NCBI GenBank assembly: GCA_964426755.1
Contig: CAYRRR010000002.1
Span: 1 to 64,000, forward strand
DNA from: CAYRRR01 sp964426755
GTDB taxonomy: Bacteria; Patescibacteriota; Saccharimonadia; Saccharimonadales; JAGQNJ01
Direction of reading: 5' to 3'
Length of the DNA: 64,000 nt
Made by a program: the position numbers and the translations under genes. The notes beneath the pieces were generated by a model, which was given only the letters and a program-made list of their open reading frames with translations, did not search any database and had not been told where the DNA came from. Below, in pieces: positions 15,537 to 23,859 of this stretch (the first letter of the stretch is position 1; each line of letters begins with the position of its first letter).

Positions 15537-18296
15537 ATGGGACAAACTACTACATTAGGGGTTGGTCGATACTTTACACAGCCCAAAACAAAGGCTTATG
15601 ACAGCCTGCGCTGGGTGAAGCGAGACTCAATCATAAAAAATCCAATGACGGGCGACATGGTGTTTGAACAGCGCGATGTTGAATTTCCTGAGGGATGGTC
15701 ATTGAATGCCATCAACATCGTGGCGCAAAAATATTTTACTGGTACGCCTGGCACCGAGGAGCGTGAGCAATCGTTGCGCGACCTTGTTAATAGGGTAGCA
15801 GACACTATTGTCCGCCAGGGCCTTCAAGAAGATTATTTTGAAACAAAAGAAGAAGCAGAAGATTTTAAACAAGAACTAAAGTATATCCTTGCTACCCAAC
15901 GAGCAGCATTTAATTCTCCGGTTTGGTTTAATATTGGGGCTCCCTCACGGTCTCAGCAAGCCAGTGCCTGCTTTATATTAGGTATAGATGACACGATGCC
16001 AGCAATACTGAACTGGTATAAAGAAGAGGGTCTTATCTTTAAGGGTGGGTCAGGTGCAGGAATTAATCTGAGTGCAATTCGTTCTTCTGTTGAGAAGCTA
16101 GGCAAGAGCGCCGGCACTGCTTCGGGGCCTTTAAGTTTCATGAGGGGCGCGGATGCATCAGCAGGCGCCATTAAAAGCGGTGGTAAAACCCGACGTGCCG
16201 CAAAAATGGTCATTTTAAATGCCGACCATCCTGATGTCGAAGAGTTTATATGGTGCAAGGCCATTGAAGAGCGCAAAGCAAGGGTTTTACAAGAAGCCGG
16301 TTTTGATATGAGCCTTGACGGTAGAGATTCCTTCTCGGTTCAGTACCAAAATGCCAATAATTCAGTGCGCGTGACCGATGACTTTATGCGGGCAGTTGAA
16401 GATGATGCCGATTGGCAATTACGTGCCGTAACAACTGGTAAGCCAGTTAAAACTATCAAGGCGAGGGATCTGTTCCGTCAATTTGCTGAAGCAGCTTGGG
16501 AATGTGCAGACCCGGGAATGCAGTTCGATACCACTATTAACAAATGGCATACTGCGCCAAATGCTGGCCGGATTAACGCCTCTAACCCTTGCAGTGAATA
16601 CATGCACCTCGATAATTCGGCCTGTAACCTTGCTTCTATTAATCTACTTAAGTATTTAAAGGATGATGGCTCATTTGATATCGAAGCCTTCAAGCATACG
16701 GTAGAAGTAATGTTCACGTCACAAGAGATTCTGGTGGGTTACTCAGAATATCCGACAGAAGGTATTGGTAAGAATGCTCGAGCATACCGCGAACTTGGTC
16801 TTGGTTATGCCAATTTAGGCGCATTACTTATGGCGCAAGGGCTGCCGTATGACTCTGCAGAGGGTCGAGCGCAAGCAGCTGCAATTACAGCTTTGATGAC
16901 TGGTCACGCTTATGCAACCAGTGCCAAAATTGCTCGTCGCGTTGGACCGTTCAGCGGCTTTCATAAAGATCGTGATGGTATGCTTAATGTGCTTAAAATG
17001 CATCGCGAGGAAGTTTCTAAAATTGACGCCAGCTTAGTGTCTGAAGAGCTATTGAGTGCAGCCGCAGCTTCTTGGGATGATGCGGTTGAGCTTGGAACCA
17101 TGTTTGGCATCCGAAACTCGCAAGCTAGCGTATTAGCGCCAACAGGCACCATTGGCCTGATGATGGATTGCGATACAACTGGAATTGAGCCCGACCTAGG
17201 CCTGGTTAAGGTTAAGAAGCTAGTTGGTGGCGGTACAATGCATATCGTTAACCAAACGGTTCCTCGGGCATTGAAGGCGCTTGGCTACAGCAAGAAGCAA
17301 ATTGATGCAATTGTGAACTACATTGATACTGAGAAAACTATTGTTGGTGCGCCGGATCTTAAAGAAGAACATTTACCGGTCTTTGCGTGCTCAATGGGCG
17401 ATAATTCTATTCACTATATGGGCCACGTTAAGATGATGGGAGCTGTACAGCCGTTTATCTCGGGCGCAATTAGCAAGACGGTTAATATGCCAGAAGATGT
17501 AACGGTTGAAGATGTTGAACAACTACACCTTGAGTCATGGAAATTAGGCTTAAAGGCGGTTGCAATCTACCGAGACAACTGTAAGGTTGCACAACCACTA
17601 TCAATGGCCAAGAAAGAAGGCAGCAAAAAAGAGGATCCTATTACAGCAGCTATTGAAGATAAGATAGTAGTGAAGGGAGCTGTGCGTCGCAAATTGCCAC
17701 GTATGCGCAAGAGTCGAACGTATCGCTTCTTGGTAGCTGATCTTGAGGGCTTCTTTACGGTGGGTGAATATGATGACGGAACACCCGGGGAGCTGTTCGT
17801 TACGGTATCTAAGCAAGGTTCAACTCTGGCAGGACTAATGGATTCATTTGCTATTAGCGTCAGTCACGGTCTACAGTACGGCGTGCCATTGAAGAGTTAC
17901 GTAAAAACACTGCGCGGTACTACCTTTGCACCATCGGGCGTGACCGATGACAGCGATATTCGCACGGCGAGTTCAGTGATTGATTACATCTTTAGACGAC
18001 TAGCCTTAGACTACTTGTCATTTGATGACCGTTTAGAGCTTGGCCTAGCCTCAATAGAGGATATGCCCGAGTCTCAAACTTCACTGATTGATGAACCGGT
18101 TGAAAAACCAAAAGAAGAAACCGTTCAGTTGACCGAGACTAAAGCTAGCAACACAGAACAAACACAAAAAACAGTGGCCGAAAAGTCGATTAAAGATGAC
18201 AATGCGCCATTGTGCTATAACTGTGGCAACCAGACGCAAAGAAGCGGCAGCTGTTATGTATGTACCAGCTGTGGCTCAACCACCGGCTGCAGTTAG
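15537..18296 (+). CDS. nrdJ: Adenosylcobalamin-dependent (class II) ribonucleotide reductase
   Basis: About 919 residues; makes deoxyribonucleotides using a B12-generated thiyl radical, with no oxygen or NrdB needed. Active-site motifs are SQQASACF (first redox Cys), NPCSEYMHLDNSACN (radical Cys, Glu and the partner Cys) and APTGTIG. The C-terminal tail has a zinc-ribbon CYNCG and CTSCGSTTGCS carrying the shuttle cysteines. The ATG at 15537 follows GAGGG; an earlier ATG at 15480 adds 19 unconserved residues and lacks a well-placed ribosome site. No cobalamin synthesis genes are in the window, so B12 is probably imported. Regulated by NrdR. Confidence 0.95.
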   Translation: MGQTTTLGVGRYFTQPKTKAYDSLRWVKRDSIIKNPMTGDMVFEQRDVEFPEGWSLNAINIVAQKYFTGTPGTEEREQSLRDLVNRVADTIVRQGLQEDYFETKEEAEDFKQELKYILATQRAAFNSPVWFNIGAPSRSQQASACFILGIDDTMPAILNWYKEEGLIFKGGSGAGINLSAIRSSVEKLGKSAGTASGPLSFMRGADASAGAIKSGGKTRRAAKMVILNADHPDVEEFIWCKAIEERKARVLQEAGFDMSLDGRDSFSVQYQNANNSVRVTDDFMRAVEDDADWQLRAVTTGKPVKTIKARDLFRQFAEAAWECADPGMQFDTTINKWHTAPNAGRINASNPCSEYMHLDNSACNLASINLLKYLKDDGSFDIEAFKHTVEVMFTSQEILVGYSEYPTEGIGKNARAYRELGLGYANLGALLMAQGLPYDSAEGRAQAAAITALMTGHAYATSAKIARRVGPFSGFHKDRDGMLNVLKMHREEVSKIDASLVSEELLSAAAASWDDAVELGTMFGIRNSQASVLAPTGTIGLMMDCDTTGIEPDLGLVKVKKLVGGGTMHIVNQTVPRALKALGYSKKQIDAIVNYIDTEKTIVGAPDLKEEHLPVFACSMGDNSIHYMGHVKMMGAVQPFISGAISKTVNMPEDVTVEDVEQLHLESWKLGLKAVAIYRDNCKVAQPLSMAKKEGSKKEDPITAAIEDKIVVKGAVRRKLPRMRKSRTYRFLVADLEGFFTVGEYDDGTPGELFVTVSKQGSTLAGLMDSFAISVSHGLQYGVPLKSYVKTLRGTTFAPSGVTDDSDIRTASSVIDYIFRRLALDYLSFDDRLELGLASIEDMPESQTSLIDEPVEKPKEETVQLTETKASNTEQTQKTVAEKSIKDDNAPLCYNCGNQTQRSGSCYVCTSCGSTTGCS

Positions 18297-18390
18297 TCGG
18301 CAGCCCAGAGTAATCTGTAGCGTCAGAAACTTGAGGTTCGCATTCACCGTAATTATATATGGGTCACTTGCGAGCCTCGTTTCTTTTTTG

Positions 18391-18414
18391 TCTTGCATCT
18401 CTTCGCAAGATTTT
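18391..18414 (+). terminator. Terminator-like hairpin after nrdJ
   Basis: TCTTGC, eight-base loop, GCAAGA, then TTTT. Short stem; it would separate nrdJ from the thioredoxin-like gene. The rest of the 144-base gap holds only a weak TAAGAT box just before the next start. Confidence 0.4.
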
Positions 18415-18440
18415 CGACCAGTATGTAGTAAGATAGTGGT

Positions 18441-18710
18441 ATGAAAGTGGTTATGTTGTATCGGCCAAAGTCAGAGTTTGCACGCGGTGCAGAAGAATAT
18501 ATACGTGAGTTTAAGCGTCGTACGCTTAAACATATCGAAATGGTAAATATAGATACACCAGAAGGGGTGCGGATGGCGCAGCTCTATGGTGTTATGGATC
18601 ATCCGGCTTTTATAGCGATTGCTGAAGATGGTAAGTTGCTGAATGCTTGGGCGGGCAAACCATTACCGATTATGAACGAATTAACAGCGTACGCTCAAGA
18701 GTCTCGCTAA
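18441..18710 (+). CDS. Thioredoxin-fold protein lacking the CxxC motif
   Basis: 89 residues. The pattern is that of a minimal thioredoxin/glutaredoxin: strand VVMLYRP, a long helix, strand IEMVNIDTPEG, then VMDHPAF with the cis-proline, and a closing strand and helix. The place of the active-site CxxC is taken by R8-P9-K10-S11 and the protein has no cysteine at all. It therefore cannot work as a dithiol reductase. It follows nrdJ, which needs a thioredoxin-like reductant, so a binding or scaffold role is possible but unproven. TAAGAT lies six bases before the ATG. Confidence 0.65.
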   Translation: MKVVMLYRPKSEFARGAEEYIREFKRRTLKHIEMVNIDTPEGVRMAQLYGVMDHPAFIAIAEDGKLLNAWAGKPLPIMNELTAYAQESR

Positions 18711-18713
18711 TAC

Positions 18714-18742
18714 TTGAGCATTACCCCTGTTTTTGATATAAT
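18714..18742 (+). promoter_or_regulatory. Promoter of the T-box/ileS transcript
   Basis: TTGAGC (18714-18719), exactly 17 bases, consensus TATAAT (18737-18742). Transcription would begin near 18749 and run into the T-box leader. Confidence 0.7.
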
Positions 18743-18748
18743 AATAGT

Positions 18749-18942
18749 ATAAATGCGTTCAGGCTATTGCCTGATGAGCGGCTATCAACCGTGAAGCAGC
18801 GAGAAGAAATCATCAGAGAGTAGACCTCGCCGGGAGCGCCCGTAACAGCAGTAAGTAAGCGTCAAAAGAATCGTCTCTTTTGGAAGCCAGATGGTACCGC
18901 CCCTCGGGGTTCTGGCAGCCGGAAGAGGCGATTTTGTTTTAA
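18749..18942 (+). promoter_or_regulatory. T-box riboswitch sensing tRNA-Ile, upstream of ileS
   Basis: The T-box motif TGGTACCGC is at 18892-18900; its TGGT would pair with the ACCA end of uncharged tRNA-Ile. The antiterminator helix is CCAGA (18887-18891) with TCTGG (18911-18915). The competing terminator is an 11-bp stem (18869-18879 with 18923-18933) followed by TTGTTTT. A short specifier stem GCGAG/CTCGC (18799-18803/18826-18830) encloses the isoleucine codon ATC at 18809-18811 and an AGTAGA turn; a CGGG-AGCG-CCCG hairpin follows. The compact stem I resembles the ultrashort actinobacterial ileS class. Low charged tRNA-Ile would allow read-through into the cupin and ileS genes. Confidence 0.88.
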
Positions 18943-18956
18943 GAAAGGCATCAAGG

Positions 18957-19304
18957 ATGAAAAAGTGGTCAGATGAAGAAGGAGTAGAGTTTCGTAATAG
19001 TAATCTCTGCTATGGTCGAGAATATAATCCTGGAACTGGAAAGGTTGATATAGCCAAAATCTTTATACGTGGACGTTATCCCGAGACTGGATGGGGCTAC
19101 CTTGAAGAGTCGCATGAAATGGCGGCAGTAGTAAAGGGTGCAGGCTATATTGAGATAAAGGATGGCGAGCGAGTGCAGTTAGTTGCTGGTGATGTAGTTT
19201 ATATAGAGCCAAAGGAAAGATTTTGCTGGGGAGGTGAAATGGATATGATCGTTCCTTGTAGCCCAGCCTTTGATCCCGATAAGCACAAACTGGAGAAAGA
19301 ATAA
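18957..19304 (+). CDS. Cupin-domain protein in the ileS operon
   Basis: 115 residues. The pattern is a single small beta-barrel cupin: GWGYLEESHEMAAVVKGAGY with one His and acidic residues, then a glycine turn (VAGDVVYIEP) typical of cupin motifs. The full metal-binding set (GxHxH) is not seen. The ATG at 18957 is chosen because it lies just beyond the T-box terminator with AAAGG upstream; an earlier in-frame start would lie inside the riboswitch. Its stop overlaps the ileS ATG by one base, so the two are co-regulated by the T-box. The substrate is unknown. Confidence 0.7.
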   Translation: MKKWSDEEGVEFRNSNLCYGREYNPGTGKVDIAKIFIRGRYPETGWGYLEESHEMAAVVKGAGYIEIKDGERVQLVAGDVVYIEPKERFCWGGEMDMIVPCSPAFDPDKHKLEKE

Positions 19305-22192
19305 TGAAGTTTAAGTCAGGAACACGACGAAAACCAATTGAGTACGAAAAAGATTGGGTAGAGCGTTGGAAGAAGAGCAAAACATTCGAAAAGTCTGTCG
19401 AAAATCGTCCAGCCGACAATGCCTACGTGTTTTACGACGGCCCTCCATTTATAACTGGAGTACCACACCACGGAACGCTACTTAGTAGCATCATAAAAGA
19501 CGCTGTACCGCGCTATTGGACCATGAAAGGTAAGCGCGTGGAGCGTGTCTGGGGGTGGGACACGCACGGATTACCGGCAGAAGTGTTTACCGAGAAAAAG
19601 CTTGGCATTAAAGATCGCCGAGATATTGGTACAAAAATTAGCTTAGAAGACTACATTAAAACAGCTCGCGAAAACATGATTGTAACCGGTGGGCTCTGGG
19701 AAGAGTATGTCGACAGAATCGGCCGCTGGGTTAATTTTAAGGGTGCCTATAAAACCATGGATAAGGAATACATGGAAAGTATTTGGTGGGCATTCAAAAC
19801 GCTGTACGAAAAAGGCAAGATTTATGAAGGTGAACGTGTTTTGATGTACTGCACGCGTGATGCTACTCCTCTTTCTAAGGCAGAAGTCACTATGGATGCC
19901 GGTGCGTACCAAGATGTCACCGACCCAAGTGTGTATGTTAAGTTTAAGCTAAAAGAGTCTGACGAATATTTACTGGCATGGACTACAACACCGTGGACGT
20001 TACCGGGCAATACTGCTGTAGCGGTTAATAAAGATTTAACGTACGCGAGGGTCAAAGTAGGTGATGACACATTGATCTTGGCTGAGGAGCTTTTGTCCAA
20101 GGTGCTAACAGACGAGAAGCACAAACCACTTGAGTTTAAGTTACTGGGCAAATTAAAAGGCAGTAAATTAGTCGGCAAAAAATACGAACCATTATTTACA
20201 AATCGTGGCAAACATGCACACCAGATTTGGCATGCAGATTATGTAAGCGCAGAAGATGGCACCGGGATAGTGCACCTTGCGCCAGCGTATGGTGAGGAAG
20301 ACTTTGAGCTAGCTCAAGACAACAAGGTGCCGGTTGTACATGTACTAGATGAGAGCGGCATCTACACAGAAGGCGACTGGAAAGGTGAAAACGTATGGGA
20401 GATTAACAAAACTATCGCAAAAGACCTACGTGATCAGGGTGTGGTCTGGAAGATTGACTACATTCGCCATAGTTATCCGCATTGTCATCGATGTAACACG
20501 CGGTTGATGTATCGCGCACACCCCAGCTGGTTCTTCGACGTTCAAGGCCAGAAAGAAGCAATGTTGGCACAAAATACAGAGGTAATTAACTGGTATCCTC
20601 CTCATCTTAAGCATGGCCGTTTCGAGAAAAATATATTGGCTGCACCGGATTGGAATCTAAGTCGTGACCGCTTTTGGGCTACCGCGATGCCAGTTTGGAA
20701 GAGCGAAGACGGGGACATAAAGGTTATAGGTAGTTATGCTGAACTTAAAGATTTGAGTGGCGTTGAGCTGGAGGACTATCATCGTCCGTGGGTAGATGAA
20801 GTAGAATTTGACTATGAAGGCAAGCACTACAAGCGAATAGATAAAGTGCTGGACGGATGGTTTGAAAGCGGTAGTATGCCGTTTGCCCAGTTTCATTATC
20901 CGTTTGAAAACAAAGAAAAGTTTGAGGCGAACTTCCCAGGCGATTTTATTGCAGAGTATATCGGCCAGGTTCGAGCCTGGTTTTATTACCTGCATGTAGT
21001 TAATGTTGGGCTTTTTGGCAAAGCGCCATTTAAAAATGTCGTTACCACCGGAAACTTGATGGGGAATGATGGTTATAAGCTAAGTAAATCTCGTGGCAAC
21101 TACACGGATCCTATGGAAGTTATGGACAGGTACTCAGCAGATGCCGAGCGCTTTTTGCTGTTGAGCTCTCCTGTACTCAAAGCAGAAGATTACAGTCTGC
21201 AAGATAAAGACATTGGCGATGTTGCGCGCAAGCTTAATATGATCTGGAATATGTACGACTTCTTTACCATGTATGCAGAGGTAGATGGTTGGGAATTTGA
21301 CCCCAAGCAGCAATCAGTACTTGCGCTGGAGGACCTGGCTAATCCATTAGACAAATGGATTGTTTCACGCCTGCACCAGCTTACTGACCATGTTACCAAG
21401 TACATGGAAGAGTACAATTTGCCTGAAGCACTGAGCGAATTCATGCCCTTTATTGATGATGCATCAAATTGGTACGTGCGCCGATCCCGACGACGTTTCT
21501 GGAAAAGCGGAGATGATGCCGACAAAAGCGATGCGTATCGAACGCTGCATTATGTCTTATACCGTTTGAGCATAGTTCTAGCACCATTTACACCGTTTTT
21601 GGCTGAAGAGCTGTATCAAAAGCTAGGGGGAGATGCAGAATCAGTTCACCTACTTGATTGGCCATCTGGCGGCCAGGTTGATGAACTGGTTATAGATGAT
21701 ATGGCGAGATTGCGCGAAATCATCACTGACGGTCTATCACAAAGAGCTGCAGCAGGGATTAAGGTGCGCCAGCCTTTAAAGAAGATTACTGCCAATACTT
21801 CTGATGCAGCATTGCTTAATAAGTACGAAGGCATTGTTAAGGAAGAGCTAAATGTTAAGATGATCGAAGAAATAAGTAGTAAAAGCTTGAAAAAACCGCT
21901 CATTGATCTTTTGGCTACACCCGAACTTAAACGCGAGGGAATGATGCGAGAAGTAGTTCGGCAAGTGCAAAACGCTCGCAAACAAGCAGAGCTTAACGTT
22001 GATGATCGCATTTTGCTCTCTTTGCAAACGAATGACACTACATTACAGCAAGCCATTAAAGATCATAAAGAAACAATCATGAACGAAACATTAGCTGTCA
22101 AGCTTGACGCAACGCTTAGTTCACCACAGGCACATAAAGAAGATACAAAAGTTGAAGGAGCCGATTTAACTATAATGCTTGCGCTTGCATAA
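19304..22192 (+). CDS. ileS: Isoleucyl-tRNA synthetase
   Basis: 962 residues, class Ia; charges tRNA-Ile. The Rossmann fold begins with PPFITGVPHHGT (residues 47-58), where the HIGH motif reads H55-H56-G57-T58. The CP1 editing domain has TTTPWTLPGN near 227. The WGWDTHGLPAE signature is near 85. KMSKS reads KLSKS near residue 594. The anticodon-binding domain carries ASNWYVRRSRRRFW. There is no C-terminal zinc finger. The N-terminal signatures resemble the eukaryote-like type 2 IleRS family. Expression is expected to be controlled by the upstream T-box. Confidence 0.96.
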   Translation: MKFKSGTRRKPIEYEKDWVERWKKSKTFEKSVENRPADNAYVFYDGPPFITGVPHHGTLLSSIIKDAVPRYWTMKGKRVERVWGWDTHGLPAEVFTEKKLGIKDRRDIGTKISLEDYIKTARENMIVTGGLWEEYVDRIGRWVNFKGAYKTMDKEYMESIWWAFKTLYEKGKIYEGERVLMYCTRDATPLSKAEVTMDAGAYQDVTDPSVYVKFKLKESDEYLLAWTTTPWTLPGNTAVAVNKDLTYARVKVGDDTLILAEELLSKVLTDEKHKPLEFKLLGKLKGSKLVGKKYEPLFTNRGKHAHQIWHADYVSAEDGTGIVHLAPAYGEEDFELAQDNKVPVVHVLDESGIYTEGDWKGENVWEINKTIAKDLRDQGVVWKIDYIRHSYPHCHRCNTRLMYRAHPSWFFDVQGQKEAMLAQNTEVINWYPPHLKHGRFEKNILAAPDWNLSRDRFWATAMPVWKSEDGDIKVIGSYAELKDLSGVELEDYHRPWVDEVEFDYEGKHYKRIDKVLDGWFESGSMPFAQFHYPFENKEKFEANFPGDFIAEYIGQVRAWFYYLHVVNVGLFGKAPFKNVVTTGNLMGNDGYKLSKSRGNYTDPMEVMDRYSADAERFLLLSSPVLKAEDYSLQDKDIGDVARKLNMIWNMYDFFTMYAEVDGWEFDPKQQSVLALEDLANPLDKWIVSRLHQLTDHVTKYMEEYNLPEALSEFMPFIDDASNWYVRRSRRRFWKSGDDADKSDAYRTLHYVLYRLSIVLAPFTPFLAEELYQKLGGDAESVHLLDWPSGGQVDELVIDDMARLREIITDGLSQRAAAGIKVRQPLKKITANTSDAALLNKYEGIVKEELNVKMIEEISSKSLKKPLIDLLATPELKREGMMREVVRQVQNARKQAELNVDDRILLSLQTNDTTLQQAIKDHKETIMNETLAVKLDATLSSPQAHKEDTKVEGADLTIMLALA

Positions 22193-22231
22193 TTGTTTTT
22201 TGAGTTTACAATATTCTATTACTATAAAATT

Positions 22232-22612
22232 ATGAAGAAAGTTAAATCAGTAAATCCAACACGTATCAGCGCTGCCCTTGAGGCAGAGGTTATTGACGGG
22301 GCGCCATTTCCGTATAGCCCCGATAATCCGCAGTCACGAGCAGTAGCGCGCTTAATAGAGCCCGGTGAAGCTCGCGCGTGCAGTTATTGTGATGAGCCAG
22401 CTAAATTTAAGGCAAAGCAAAAAGGGCAGTTTTTAATTGAAGCAACGGTAGTAGATGATGACGGCAAGTGGGAGCGTAATGAAATTTTCTTCCCCCCAAG
22501 CTGTTATGATGAAGCAGGTGCCCCGTACGGTCCGGTATACACCAAATCACCCCAACAGGGCATCCAAGAAGGAACACTTTCGCCCGATGATTTTGTGTCA
22601 TTAAGGCAATAA
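22232..22612 (+). CDS. Hypothetical protein with CxxC motif
   Basis: 126 residues, unrecognised. A CSYC motif sits near residue 57 and a third cysteine in FFPPSCYDEAG near 97, which could bind one metal with an additional ligand. The segments around it (KAKQKGQFLIEATVVDDDG) look like beta strands. The C-terminus is rich in G, P and S. The ATG at 22232 is preferred over an in-frame start at 22193 because the upstream residues (FFEFTIFYYYK) come from AT-rich spacer. A TATAAA lies three bases before it. A terminator overlaps its stop codon. Confidence 0.55.
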   Translation: MKKVKSVNPTRISAALEAEVIDGAPFPYSPDNPQSRAVARLIEPGEARACSYCDEPAKFKAKQKGQFLIEATVVDDDGKWERNEIFFPPSCYDEAGAPYGPVYTKSPQQGIQEGTLSPDDFVSLRQ

Positions 22613-22632
22613 ACCCTAGAATTCAGGGTTTT
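22611..22632 (+). terminator. Rho-independent terminator
   Basis: AAACCCT, a seven-base loop (AGAATTC), AGGGTTT, then T. The 5' arm overlaps the preceding TAA stop. It insulates rplU from the ileS side. Confidence 0.6.
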
Positions 22633-22649
22633 ACCAAGCATCATGACAC

Positions 22650-22678
22650 TTTACAGAGACGCGCTAATCTGTTACACT
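22650..22678 (+). promoter_or_regulatory. Promoter of rplU
   Basis: TTTACA (22650-22655), 17-base spacer, TACACT (22673-22678), giving an untranslated leader of about 40 bases. Confidence 0.5.
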
Positions 22679-22724
22679 TTATCGGTAACTTTTCTCAACA
22701 CATAAGACGAATAGAAGAGATAAT

Positions 22725-23039
22725 ATGAGTAAAAAAGCAGTAATTGCCACTGGTGGCAAACAATATATTGTGAGCGAAGGCGAGACAATAGAAGTCGAGC
22801 GGCTTAAGGACGCTAAAGACAAACTAACCTTTAATCCGTTATTAGTAATTGATGGCGAGACGGTGAGCGTAGGCGCACCTGAAGTTTCTGGTGCTTCAGT
22901 TACCGCGAAGGTAATAGAAGAAGTAAAAGCCGATAAAGTAACTTCTATTCGTTACAAGTCTAAAAAACGTGTAAAAAAAGTACGTGGTCATCGCCAGGTT
23001 CTAACACGTATTACTGTCGATAAGATCTCTTTAAAATAA
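22725..23039 (+). CDS. rplU: Ribosomal protein bL21
   Basis: 104 residues, normal length. It binds 23S rRNA in the 50S subunit. Family features are the start ATGGKQYIVSEGETIEVERL, the middle VSVGAPEV, and the basic C-terminal loop YKSKKRVKKVRGHRQVLTRI. In most bacteria rpmA (bL27) follows immediately; here parA follows and rpmA lies about 37 kb away on the other strand. It has its own promoter and a weak GAAGAG ribosome site. Confidence 0.94.
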   Translation: MSKKAVIATGGKQYIVSEGETIEVERLKDAKDKLTFNPLLVIDGETVSVGAPEVSGASVTAKVIEEVKADKVTSIRYKSKKRVKKVRGHRQVLTRITVDKISLK

Positions 23040-23050
23040 CACGCTACACA

Positions 23051-23079
23051 TTGCTTCCGGTACGTGAAAATGCTACGCT
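23051..23079 (+). promoter_or_regulatory. Promoter of parA, positioned for a leaderless GTG start
   Basis: TTGCTT (23051-23056), 17-base spacer, TACGCT (23074-23079), then six bases to GTG at 23086. Confidence 0.5.
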
Positions 23080-23085
23080 TGAGGA

Positions 23086-23859
23086 GTGAAAAGCGTATCG
23101 GGTATGAGGCATATCATTGCAGTTTTAAACCAAAAAGGTGGTGTTGGTAAGACCACTAGCACTATCAACATAGCAGCCTATTTAGCTAAAATGGGACGAT
23201 CTGTATTGGTAGTTGATCTGGACCCGCAAGGTAACGCAACAAGCGGTCTTGGTCTTGCAAAAAAGAATCAGGTCACCACATATGATGTACTGTTGAATGG
23301 AGCTTTGCTTGGCCAAGCAATCAAAGAAGTAGATAACAGTGATATAGCAGTTGTGCCTGCAAACGCTGATTTAGCTGGAGCAGAAGTAGAGTTAGTTTCA
23401 CAGACAGATCGCGAAAACAGGCTTAAGAACGCTCTCGTACATGCATCGTATGATTATATATTGATAGATTGCCCCCCTTCGCTAGGGCTACTAAGTATTA
23501 ACGCTCTGACTGCAGCAGATTCTGTGCTGATTCCCGTACAGGCTGAGTATTATGCGCTCGAAGGCTTGACACAACTTCTTTCAACCATACAACGAGTACG
23601 CGAGGGATTAAATCCAAACTTAGATCTGCTGGGAGTAGTGGTAACAATGTATGATAGTCGAACATCTCTGTCCGACAGTGTCTATAAAGAGTTACAGAAG
23701 CATTTTGGCGCAAAACTATTCAAAACCGTAATACCTAGAAACGTGCGTTTAGCTGAAGCGCCAAGCTACGGTAAGACCATACTCGAACATGATAAATGGT
23801 CACGGGGTGCTCGAGCATATAAAGCGTTAGCAAAGGAGATAGACAAACATGGCAACTAA
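23086..23859 (+). CDS. parA: Chromosome partitioning ATPase ParA
   Basis: 257 residues; a deviant Walker ATPase whose gradient on the nucleoid moves ParB-parS complexes. The deviant Walker A KGGVGKTTS (near residue 18), switch I DLDPQGNAT and Walker B ILIDCPPSLGLL are all present, with the C-terminal RNVRLAEAPSYG of chromosomal ParA/Soj. The GTG at 23086 fits the promoter geometry; an ATG six codons downstream (23104) is the alternative. It overlaps parB by 11 bases. I found no parS palindrome in the window. Confidence 0.95.
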   Translation: MKSVSGMRHIIAVLNQKGGVGKTTSTINIAAYLAKMGRSVLVVDLDPQGNATSGLGLAKKNQVTTYDVLLNGALLGQAIKEVDNSDIAVVPANADLAGAEVELVSQTDRENRLKNALVHASYDYILIDCPPSLGLLSINALTAADSVLIPVQAEYYALEGLTQLLSTIQRVREGLNPNLDLLGVVVTMYDSRTSLSDSVYKELQKHFGAKLFKTVIPRNVRLAEAPSYGKTILEHDKWSRGARAYKALAKEIDKHGN

